DNA from: Myxococcales bacterium
Lineage (GTDB): Bacteria > Myxococcota_A > Polyangia > Polyangiales > JADJMO01
DNA: 64,000 bases
Direction of reading: 5' to 3'
NCBI GenBank assembly: GCA_016709545.1
Contig: JADJMO010000025.1
Location: forward strand, 62,001 to 126,000
The notes beneath the pieces are model-generated. The model had not been told where the DNA came from. It saw only the letters and a list, made by a program, of their open reading frames with translations, and ran no database searches. Positions 26,209 to 39,131 of this stretch are shown here, one piece after another (position 1 is the stretch's first letter; every line of letters begins with the position of its first letter). A program made the translations under genes and the position numbers.

Positions 26209-27366
26209 ATGCACAGACCGCTGCTTGCGATCGCCGTCCTCACGCTCCTCGCCTGCGACCAGAAGAAGGATCCCGAGAAGAGCAGCGCATCCACCGCCGC
26301 GTCGTCGGCGGGGTCGGCCTCGGTGGCCCCGGCGGTGGTCAAGCTGTCCCTCGACGCGACGCTCGTGGATCACGTCAAGGCGCACGCCGAGGGCTGCACC
26401 GTCTCGGTCGAGGCCGGGCAGGCGTACTCTTGCAAGGCCGGCATCACCGATGCCATGGGCAAGTACGTCCGCGAGAAGAAGCCCGAGGACTTCGCGAGCA
26501 CGATGCTCTCGCTCATCAAGAAGACGGAGGACGCGAAGGTCTCCGCGGCCGCGGTGGCGCTGTTCGCCGAGCAGTTCGACTACCTGGGCGAGGACGGCAA
26601 GCGGAAGAACGCGACGCCAGCGGTGGTGAAGGCCGGCCTCGAGGCGTTCAAGGACAACGCGGGCAACCGCGCCACTCGGCTCGCGAACCCCGTCACCCAG
26701 CTCGCCACGCTGGCGGGCTCGTTCGACGAGCTCTATGCGGTGGCCGACGCCCACTCGGTCAAGGAGGCTCGGGACAACGTCTATCGCAACCTGCTCGTGT
26801 ACGGGCGGCTCAAGGCGCTGCCCAAGCTGAAGCTGGTCGCGCAGCGCCCCGAGCACGTGGTCGCGGCGCTCGACGCGGTCCCGCGGATGGCGAGCCCCAC
26901 ACCCGACGAGAAGGCGGCCGTGTGTCCCTGGGCCAAGGGGTATCTTGCGAGCACCGATGCGCAGGCCGCGGCGAAGGCGGGCTGGGACATGGTCGTGTGC
27001 AAGGGCGAGTACATCGACGCGCTGGTCGCCGAGGCCGAGACGCGCCTCAAGAACAAGGAGTTCAAGGAGCCCTTCTCGAGCGTCATGCGGGAACCCTGCT
27101 TCGAGTTCATCACCGACATCACCAAGAAGGCGGCGGCCGACACGCAGTGCGAGGCGGTGTTCACGTTCCTCGAGAAGGTCGTGAACGATGGCGCGGTGGA
27201 CGACGCCACGCGCGGTCTCGCGCTGTTCAACATCTACTACCAGCGGCGCGACGACAAGACGCTCAAGCTGATGCGCAAGTACGAGAACCACGCCAACAAG
27301 GAGGTCTCCAAGCGCGCCAAGGAGGCCATCAAGTCGCTGACGACGACCTACAAGCTCAAGGGCTGA
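26209..27366 (+). CDS. helical repeat lipoprotein, unknown function
   Basis: 385 aa. Signal LLAIAVLTLLAC followed by a Lys/Asp/Ser linker. The mature part is almost all helical and Ala/Lys/Glu-rich, resembling HEAT-like repeats, with six or seven Cys. No family recognised. Its last 11 bp overlap the 3' end of the convergent LuxR gene. Confidence 0.65.
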   Translation: MHRPLLAIAVLTLLACDQKKDPEKSSASTAASSAGSASVAPAVVKLSLDATLVDHVKAHAEGCTVSVEAGQAYSCKAGITDAMGKYVREKKPEDFASTMLSLIKKTEDAKVSAAAVALFAEQFDYLGEDGKRKNATPAVVKAGLEAFKDNAGNRATRLANPVTQLATLAGSFDELYAVADAHSVKEARDNVYRNLLVYGRLKALPKLKLVAQRPEHVVAALDAVPRMASPTPDEKAAVCPWAKGYLASTDAQAAAKAGWDMVVCKGEYIDALVAEAETRLKNKEFKEPFSSVMREPCFEFITDITKKAAADTQCEAVFTFLEKVVNDGAVDDATRGLALFNIYYQRRDDKTLKLMRKYENHANKEVSKRAKEAIKSLTTTYKLKG

Positions 27367-28585
27367 CGGCGCGCCGCATCTTCGCCGCGAGCTCCACCCG
27401 CGACGACACCCCGGCCTTGCGGAGCACGCTGGCCACCTGGTTGCCGACCGTCCGGAGGCTCGTCCCTCGGTGCAACGCGATCTGCGCGTTGGGCTGGCCG
27501 GCGAGAAGGCGGTCGGCCACGTCCTGCTCGGCGTCGGTGAGCCGCACGCCGCGGATCTGCGGCCGATCCTCGGAGAACACCAGGAGCCGCTCGCGCCCGA
27601 GGTCGAGTCGGACCAGGCGCGTCGGCTCCGTCAGTCGCTGGATCAGCTCCGTCCGGGTGCGCACGCGGAGCTTCCGGAAGGCCCGGGCGAGCAACCCGGA
27701 CACCGTCCCCGTGGAGAGGCCGAGCTCGTAGCCGATCTGCTTGAGCGAGTGGCCATGACGCGCGAACGCCGAGACCGCCGCTTCGCTGCGCGTGAGGCCG
27801 CGTGGATCGAGCACCGTCGGAGCGTTCTCCATGGCCACCAGGAAGCGCCGGCCGTCCGAGTCGAAGCGCGCGACGAGGGAGTAGCGTCCGAGCACGAGGG
27901 CCTGCCAGGCCTCGAGCACCTCCTCGGGCGGGGCCTTGGCCTGCTGGCGCGCGGTGATGGAGAGGACGTGCTGTCGCAGCGTCGCCAGGGCCGGCTCGTG
28001 GCCGCGTTCCACGTGGGCAGCTCTGCCCCGCCGGTCGAAGACGGCGACAGGGTGGCGGTCAGGCGAGATCCACAGTCGATAGGCCGCGGTGAGGTGGGCC
28101 GAGAGGAGCCGCAGACGTCGCGCCTCCGCCGGGCGGAGCCGCCTCGGCTCGGGGATGGTGATCGCGACGAGGACACCCCGACCGTCGGCGTCGAGGCCGT
28201 TCACGTGCACCGCGTCCATGGCGCGGAAGCGCGCCGCCTGTCGCGGGCCGTACACCGTCAGCGTCTGCCCCGTCACCGCGCTGAAGGTGCCGGTCGACCC
28301 GAGTCGCGGGAAGACCTGCTCTCGCGCGTCCGGGGAGGTGATGGCGAAGGCGTCGAAGATGTGGGTCGCCATGGCGGACGGAGCGCGATGGACGACCGGA
28401 AACGAGATCCTCCAGCGCTGCGCGGGTCCGGCGATGTCGTAGGCGTAGGCGAAGCCCCCCGTCGCGTCGGGGACGCAGCACTCGACGTGCCGGAGCACGC
28501 GCTCGAGCCAGCTGCGCGGGTCCTCACGGGAGAGCTCGAAGTAGAGGGCCTCGACGGCGTCGACGACGGTCGCGATCCGGCCCAC
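27356..28585 (-). CDS. LuxR family regulator with two tandem HTH domains
   Basis: 409 aa. The N-terminal 220 residues look like a sensor domain (PAS/GAF-like, unassigned). Two LuxR-type HTH units follow: about 265-318 (LTRSEAAVSAFARHGHSLKQ, then GLSTGTVSGLLARAFRKLRV) and about 345-400 (LTDAEQDVADRLLAGQPNAQ, then GTSLRTVGNQVASVLRKAGV). Both keep the TVxxxxxxxxxKL/KA spacing. Two HTHs in one chain are unusual for the family. No target is evident. Confidence 0.85.
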   Translation of the reverse strand: MGRIATVVDAVEALYFELSREDPRSWLERVLRHVECCVPDATGGFAYAYDIAGPAQRWRISFPVVHRAPSAMATHIFDAFAITSPDAREQVFPRLGSTGTFSAVTGQTLTVYGPRQAARFRAMDAVHVNGLDADGRGVLVAITIPEPRRLRPAEARRLRLLSAHLTAAYRLWISPDRHPVAVFDRRGRAAHVERGHEPALATLRQHVLSITARQQAKAPPEEVLEAWQALVLGRYSLVARFDSDGRRFLVAMENAPTVLDPRGLTRSEAAVSAFARHGHSLKQIGYELGLSTGTVSGLLARAFRKLRVRTRTELIQRLTEPTRLVRLDLGRERLLVFSEDRPQIRGVRLTDAEQDVADRLLAGQPNAQIALHRGTSLRTVGNQVASVLRKAGVSSRVELAAKMRRAVSP

Positions 28586-28692
28586 GTATCGCGTGAGGTA
28601 GCGCGGGACGCTCCGCGGGAACAGGGAGGCGCCCGACCTCGCGGTGAACGGCGACGGTTCCGTGGATCTCGCCGACGCCCTACGCTCACGCG

Positions 28693-29509
28693 GTGAACTA
28701 CCGCGCGGCGCCCCGCATCGAGGAGCGGATCGAGACCCTCCGCTATCGACCCTTGAACGTCGTGGTCGTGGTCCTGGTCTCTGCCTTCTTCTCGCTCATG
28801 GCGCTCGTCACGCTGGGGCAGACCGAACGGATGGTGGCCGCGGTGGAGCTCTCCTGCACCCGTGGCGGACCGAACGCCTGCGAGGTGCGTCGCAGCTGGG
28901 GGCCCTTCACCCGTCGGACCACCGTGCCCATCGAGCGGGTGCAGGGCGTCGTCGTGAACACCCACCGGGGCAAGAACAACTCGAGCTTCAGCGTCGACCT
29001 GGTCTCGAAGGATGGATCGTCCATCGAGCTCCTGCGGCCCACGTCGCGGACGACGGCCGAGTCGATGCGCACGCGGGTCCTCGCCGCCCTCCGCGACCCC
29101 GAGCCGGGCGAGACCACGCTCGCCACGCAGGAGTCCGCGCCGGTCGGCGGGTTCTTCGTCGGGCTGCTCTCCCTCGCCATCTGGTCGGTCATGCTGCTGT
29201 TCACGCGCACCGCGCGTCGAGGTCGATCTCCACCGGCGCGTGCTCCGCTTCCATGGCCAGCGCTTCCCGTTCCCGCCGGTCCGCCGCACCTTCCGGCTCG
29301 ACGAGGTGGACAGCGCGTTCCTCCGCGTCACCTACAGCAGCAAGGGCGGCGCCAGCTACGAGCCGGTCCTCATCCTCCGGGACGGCGAGCACCTCGGCAC
29401 CATCGGCAACTCCGTCGGCACCCAGGCCCGGGCCCGCCGCTTCGTCGAGGAGCTCGAGCGCGTCCTCGCGGTGATGCGCGCCGAGGAGAACGGGGCCCGC
29501 GGCGGCTGA
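28693..29509 (+). CDS. two-TM hypothetical protein, frameshifted
   Basis: Starts at a GTG (28693). One membrane segment near residues 24-45 (VVVVVLVSAFFSLMALV) and a second near 155-175 (GLLSLAIWSVMLLF). The frame is lost near 29211 in GCACCGCGCGTCG; with one base added the chain continues RVEVDLHRRVLRFHGQRFPF to the end at 29509, giving about 272 residues. The cytoplasmic parts look like PH-type beta domains (SWGPFTRRTTVPIERVQGVV and RVTYSSKGGASYEPVLILRD). Function unknown; the indel is likely technical. Confidence 0.6.
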
Positions 29510-29520
29510 CGCGTCGCCCG

Positions 29521-31646
29521 TCACAGATCTCCCCACGCCTCGTCTTGCTCCAAGAGCGTGTACTCGACCTCGAGCCGGCGAAACCCCAGCCCGGCGACCT
29601 GCTCCTTCGGGACCAGCTGCTCCAGGCGGCGGACGCCGAGGTGGTAGCCCGCCACGTTCCACACGCGCACGGTGGTTCGCTCCGCGGAGGACACCCGCGT
29701 CGCCAGCCGGCGGAGCGCCTCGAAGGAGGCATCGAGAGGAGCTCCCGAGCCGGAGTAGAGGTCGACGTGAACCGTGACCGCTCCCGCATGCCGACGCAGC
29801 GTGACCCGTGGGTAGTCGAGGTGCCAGCCCGGGCTGGCGACGGCGAGGGGCGCGCAGGGCCTCGAGCCGTTCGACCCGCTCGAAGAGGCCGAGGACGGAG
29901 CTAGCGTCGGGAGCTGCGCCGCCCTCCAGCGCGAAGGACAGCTTTCGCAGCGCAGGGAACGGCTCCAGCAACCCGGAGCCGATCGAGCGAGCCTTCCTCG
30001 GATCGATCGTCGACGTGCAGCTCGACCAGGTGTCTCCACGTCTGCTCGGTCGCGAACAAACACTTCCACCCGGCGCCGAAGATCGCGCGTGCGCCGGTGA
30101 ACCACGGCAACGCGTCCGGCTTCTCGTGGATCGTGGCGCGTTCGACCGTGGCCCACGCATCGACCTCGGGGAACGGCCCGGCGTGACGCCCGCTCGACTT
30201 CACCACGCACTCGGCGAGGAACCCCCGACGGAACACGCGGTCGCCCTTGCCGACCCACCCCGCGAGCGGCCCGAGCCACGCCTCGGCGTGCGCTTCGAGC
30301 AGCTCCTTCTCGCGCCGCTTCTCTTCGCGCGTGAGCGTGCGCCCGCGCGCCTCGGCGAGCTGGAGGACGAGGAACTCGCCGCGCGGATCGTTCGCCTCGA
30401 GGAGCGCGTCCCCGAGCACTTCGCGCGGGGCGTCGCTCGTGGGGTCGTCGTAGACGGCCTGGAACAGCGACTCGATCTGCTCCGCGCCGTGGGTCGGCGC
30501 GGACCTGTGCGCGACGAGGCCGCGCATCGCCTGGAGCGCCTGGAGCGTCTGCTCGTCGAGCGCCTGCTCGAACGTGCCGGCCAGCGCGGCGCGGATCTTC
30601 TTGGTCTGGTTGGGCAGGTACGAGAGGTAATCCTCCCGGCCCTCGAAGGTCTTGGCGAAGCCCGCGTCCATCGCGTCGAGCACGCCCTTGGTCCGCGGAT
30701 CCCCGACCTTGGGGATCACCGCGAAGAGCGAGCGCCAGAACGGTCGCGCCGACGTCGAGGTGAAGGGGATCTCCCGCGCGAGCCGGTGGCACAGCGTCGC
30801 GAGGCGTGGATCGGCCGGCCACGCGGCGAGCTGCTCGAGGTGCTCGCCCACGTCCTTGCCCGAGTTCACGAGGAACAGCGACCGCGCGAGCACGCCGAAA
30901 TCCGCCGGATCGGCGGCCTTGGCGCGCGCGTTCCACATCGCGACCTTGTCCTTGAGGAGCTTGCCGGCGATGGGTGGGACGTCCTTGGTGACGAGCTCGG
31001 ACACGCTGTCGATGGTCTCGGCGATCGCCGGGTGACGGAGCTCGCGCCAAGCGTCCAGGAGGATCGTCAGCGCCTTCTTGCCGTCGCCACCGCGGAGGGC
31101 CTGGTCGGCGTCGCCGATCCACCCCTTGGGGATCTCCGTGGTGGGCGCGGGCAGAGGTGCGGGCTTCGGGGTGGCCGCGGGCTTCTTCGCCGCGGGCTTC
31201 TTCGCCTCGGCCTTCGGGGCGGGCGCGTCGGCGACCACCTCGCCCGAGAACAACCCCCGGAGCAGCGTGACGTCGTCGTCGGTGAGCGCGCGCGGGGTCT
31301 GCAGGCTCATGGCCAGCTTGCCCGGCTCGGTCGGCACGCCCTTGCCGTTCGCGAACCGCAGGCGCGCCTTGATGCCCGTCGCGTCGGTGATGGGGACGGT
31401 GCTCGGCGCGGCTTGCCAATGGTCGCTCCGCAGCTTCGGGGAGGCGAGCACCCCGACCAGCCACATCACGTCGTCCGGTCGGATCGTGACCAGGAAGAGA
31501 TCGCCACCACCCTCGAGCGGCGACAGCGCGCGATGGGTGCTGTCGTACCGCGCGAGGCCGAGGGCGGTGCCGACCTTGGCGCCTCCCTTGCTCCGGGAGA
31601 GCTCTTCGAACTGCGCCTTGCTGACGATCGCGAGGACACTGGCCAC
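29521..31646 (-). CDS. repeat-companion (TIGR02996-type) protein, two frameshifts
   Basis: From the ATG at 31646 about 700 codons. An N-terminal domain is followed by an Ala/Pro/Lys linker (AEAKKPAAKKPAATPKPAP), helical repeats and the repeat-companion domain (YDDPTSDAPREVLGDALLEA then NDPRGEF). Near 29985-30015 and again near 29847-29856 the frame changes, yet similarity of style continues (EPFPALRKLSFALEGG, then APLAVASPGWHLDYPRVTL) to a stop at 29521. Two one-base indels in a G/C-rich run explain this best. Domain order resembles the gene at 17288-19767, so they are paralogs. Function unknown. Confidence 0.65.
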
Positions 31647-31691
31647 GCTGGATGAGTATCAGCGCCGGGCGACTCGTTACAGCCCGTCGCG

Positions 31692-33182
31692 TCAGCCGCT
31701 GGCGACCTTCTGGTTGAACTCGGCGATCATCGCGTCCCACACCGGCACCACCTCGCGCAACTTGCGCCAGTAGCGCTGGTCGCGGCGGGCCTCGAACTCC
31801 GCGAGGCTCACGCCCTGCTGCTCGACCCAGGTGAAGTAGCCGAGGTTGAAGATGCGGGTGCGGTCGACGTGCGACAGCTCCGCGAAGTGGTCGACCGTGG
31901 TGGCCGCCATGTGCTGGCCGAACACCTCGGCCGCGCCCACGAGATCCAGGCTCCCGCCGAACCGCTCCTTTAAGATCTTGTCGCGCTCGCTGCCGTACAT
32001 CGCGGCGCCGTCGGTCGCGACCGTGACGATCACGTCGTCCTCGCCGAGGTCGTGGTAGCGGGCGGCCTTGATCGCCGCGAGCACGTTGCAGATGCCCGAG
32101 AAGCCGAGCGCGCCGAGCTGGTCGAGCTCGGCCTCCGAGACGCCGCGCCGCGTGCGCAGGTACTCGCGGCCGGAGGGGTGCGAGAACAGCACGCCGAGCG
32201 CGTCGGTGGCCTTGTCGGAGACCGCCGTCGCGTCGTCGGTGTTCATCACGTTGTGGATGTAGGGGATGTGTTTGTCGCCGATGCCCTGGATGTTGTGGGC
32301 GCCGAAGCCGTTCTTCAGCATCGTCGGGCACTCGAGCGCCTCGACCGCCACCGTGCGGCTGCTGTAGGTGTCTTTCAGATAGTCGCCCGCGGCGATGGTG
32401 CCCGCCGAGCCGGTCGCCGAGACGAAGCCGCGCAGGCGGAGCCCCGGCTCCTTGGCCTTCAGCGACTCGAACACGTGGCCGAGCGCGCGCCCGGTCACCT
32501 GGTAGTGGGCGAGGTGGTTCGCGAACTCGCAGAACTGGTTGAAGATCACGTTGTGCGGGTCGCGGTCGAGCTCCGCGCACTTGTCGTAGATCTCCTTCAC
32601 GTTGCTCTCGGAGCCCACCGTCTTGACGATGTCGCTCGGGTCGGCGACCCAGCGCTCCAGCCACTCGAAGCGCTCGCGGCTCATCTCGGCCGGCAGGATG
32701 GCGACGCCGCGACACCGCATGATGCGCGAGATGGCGACGCCCCCGCGGCAGTAGTTGCCCGTGGAGGGCCAGAGCGCGCGGTCGGTGGTCGGGTCGAACT
32801 GCCCGGTGACGACGCGCGGCGCGAGGCACGCGTAGGCGGCGAGCACCTTGTGCGCCTCGATCATGGGGAAATGGCGCCCCAGCGCGACGACGATCTTGGC
32901 GCGCACGCCGGTCACCGAAGAGGGCACCACGAAGTGCTGCGGCACCGCGGCGAGGCCGCGACGGTCGGCCGCGTTGTACCAGTGCACGCGGTAGAGGTTG
33001 AGCGGGTGCGCGGCGTCGGGCTCGATGCCCGTGAGCGCCTCGCGGACGGCCGCCGGGATGGTGCTCGGCGTGGCGAGCTCGGCGAACGTGGGCAGCGTGA
33101 TCTTGGCCTCGCGGAACCACCCGACGGTGTTCCCATACACCTTGGAGTTGACGATTTCTCTCTCTAGGCCGAGTCGTGCCAT
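31692..33182 (-). CDS. PLP-dependent enzyme of the tryptophan-synthase-beta fold
   Basis: 496 aa from the ATG at 33182. The fold type II marks are present: a probable Schiff-base Lys112 (MIEAHKVLAAY), the phosphate/cofactor loop STGNYCRGGVA (140-150), and a later Gly-rich loop FVSATGSAGTIAAGDYL. It is longer than cysteine synthase or YgeX (diaminopropionate lyase, about 400 aa) by a C-terminal extension of about 100 residues. It is divergent from the Mo hydroxylase gene across 121 bp with a shared operator-like repeat, so it probably works in the same nitrogen pathway. A YgeX-like lyase role is a guess from context; the substrate is unknown. Confidence 0.75.
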   Translation of the reverse strand: MARLGLEREIVNSKVYGNTVGWFREAKITLPTFAELATPSTIPAAVREALTGIEPDAAHPLNLYRVHWYNAADRRGLAAVPQHFVVPSSVTGVRAKIVVALGRHFPMIEAHKVLAAYACLAPRVVTGQFDPTTDRALWPSTGNYCRGGVAISRIMRCRGVAILPAEMSRERFEWLERWVADPSDIVKTVGSESNVKEIYDKCAELDRDPHNVIFNQFCEFANHLAHYQVTGRALGHVFESLKAKEPGLRLRGFVSATGSAGTIAAGDYLKDTYSSRTVAVEALECPTMLKNGFGAHNIQGIGDKHIPYIHNVMNTDDATAVSDKATDALGVLFSHPSGREYLRTRRGVSEAELDQLGALGFSGICNVLAAIKAARYHDLGEDDVIVTVATDGAAMYGSERDKILKERFGGSLDLVGAAEVFGQHMAATTVDHFAELSHVDRTRIFNLGYFTWVEQQGVSLAEFEARRDQRYWRKLREVVPVWDAMIAEFNQKVASG

Positions 33183-33207
33183 GGGTTCGCCTCTCGTCGC
33201 GGGGGAG

Positions 33208-33241
33208 TTGCACAGTGCACTCGCCAGCAACCAGTGTGCAA
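33208..33241. promoter_or_regulatory. operator-like inverted repeat TTGCACA ... TGTGCAA in divergent promoter
   Basis: Arms at 33208-33214 and 33235-33241, with a GTGCAC palindrome directly inside the first arm. It sits midway between the PLP enzyme start (33182, minus) and the Mo hydroxylase start (33304, plus). A shared regulator is inferred. Confidence 0.4.
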
Positions 33242-33303
33242 GCGCAAACCCAGCGTCCGCAGGGCCACTTCGGCGCACTATGATGCGAGGTAGAGGTGAC
33301 CCC

Positions 33304-35939
<2,636 letters not shown>

Positions 35940-35943
<4 letters not shown>

Positions 35944-36925
35944 GCGGCGCGGTCGACGCCCACACGCACCTGTACAGCGGCCTCGCCCCGCTCGGGATGC
36001 CCGCGCCGGCCACGCCGCCCGCGGACTTCGTGGGCATCCTCGAGCAGGTCTGGTGGCGGCTCGACCGCGCGCTCGACGCGGCCTCGCTGCGCGCGTCGGC
36101 GGAGCTCTACCTCGCCGACTGCCTGCGCTTCGGGACCACCACGATCGTCGACCACCACGAGTCGCCGGGTTTCATCGAGGGCTCGCTCGACGTGCTCGCC
36201 GACGTCGCCCACGGCTTCGGGCTCCGCCTCGCCACCTGCTACGGCGCGACGGAGCGCAACGGCGGGCGCGAGGAGGCGCGGCGCGGGCTCGCGGAGTGCG
36301 CGCGGTTCGCGCGTGAGAACCGCCGTCCGCACGTCAAGGCGATGGTGGGCCTGCACGCCTCGTTCACGGTGTCGGACGAGACGATCCGCGAGGCGGGTTC
36401 GCTCGCGCGCGCGCTCGGCACCGTGGTGCACGTGCACGTGGCGGAGGACCGCGCCGACGTGGTCGACGCGCAGCGCCGGGGTTTCCCGGGGCCGCTCGAG
36501 CGACTGCTCGCGCTCGAGGGGCTGCCCCCGGGATCGATCCTCGCGCACGGGGTGTTCCTCGACGCGGCGCAGGTGCGCGCGGCGGACGCGGCCGGTCTGT
36601 GGCTCGTGCAGAACCCGCGCTCGAACGAGGGCAACCGGGTGGGGTATCCCGCCGCGCTCTCCGCGAGCTCCCGCGTCGCGCTCGGGACCGACGGGTACCC
36701 GGCGGACATGGACGCCGAGGCCGCGGCGCTCGCGCGGCTCGCGGAGGCCCACGGCGATCGCGCATACGCGGGGCGCCTCGCGGCGGGCCATCGGCTCGCG
36801 GAGGCGCTGTTCGGGCCGGGCGAGCCCACGCCGCGCTCGTTGACCGAGACGGAGTACGCCGCGATCCGCGCGCGCGCGGTCGAGCAGGCGGAGGCGCTGT
36901 GGACGAGGATGCGGAGCCTTGGAAC

Positions 36926-36929
<4 letters not shown>
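35940..36929 (+). CDS. SsnA/amidohydrolase family deaminase-like, short form
   Basis: About 329 aa from a TTG at 35940 that overlaps the upstream stop; a GTG at 35934 is an alternative. It opens at once with the metal motif DAHTHLYSG. Then come the metal His in HVHVAED, HGVFLD, the SsnA-style NPRSNEGNRVG and Asp in LGTDGYPADM. The amidohydrolase core is complete, but the usual N-terminal beta-sandwich half (before HxH) is missing and the C-terminal part is short, against about 440 aa for SsnA. The family removes amino groups or opens rings of purines and pyrimidines. Its place after the Mo hydroxylase supports purine breakdown. Next ATG overlaps its stop. Confidence 0.78.
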
Positions 36930-39111
<2,182 letters not shown>

Positions 39112-39113
<2 letters not shown>

Positions 39114-39131
39114 TCACGGGCGCCCGTGAAC
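39112..39131. repeat. palindromic repeat copy 1 (one mismatch to consensus)
   Basis: GATCACGGGCGCCCGTGAAC differs from the consensus GTTCACGGGCGCCCGTGAAC at one base. It holds the last bases of the nitrilase stop and the final codons (Val-His-Gly-Arg-Pro-stop) of the convergent ATPase. It could form a hairpin ending both transcripts. Confidence 0.7.
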
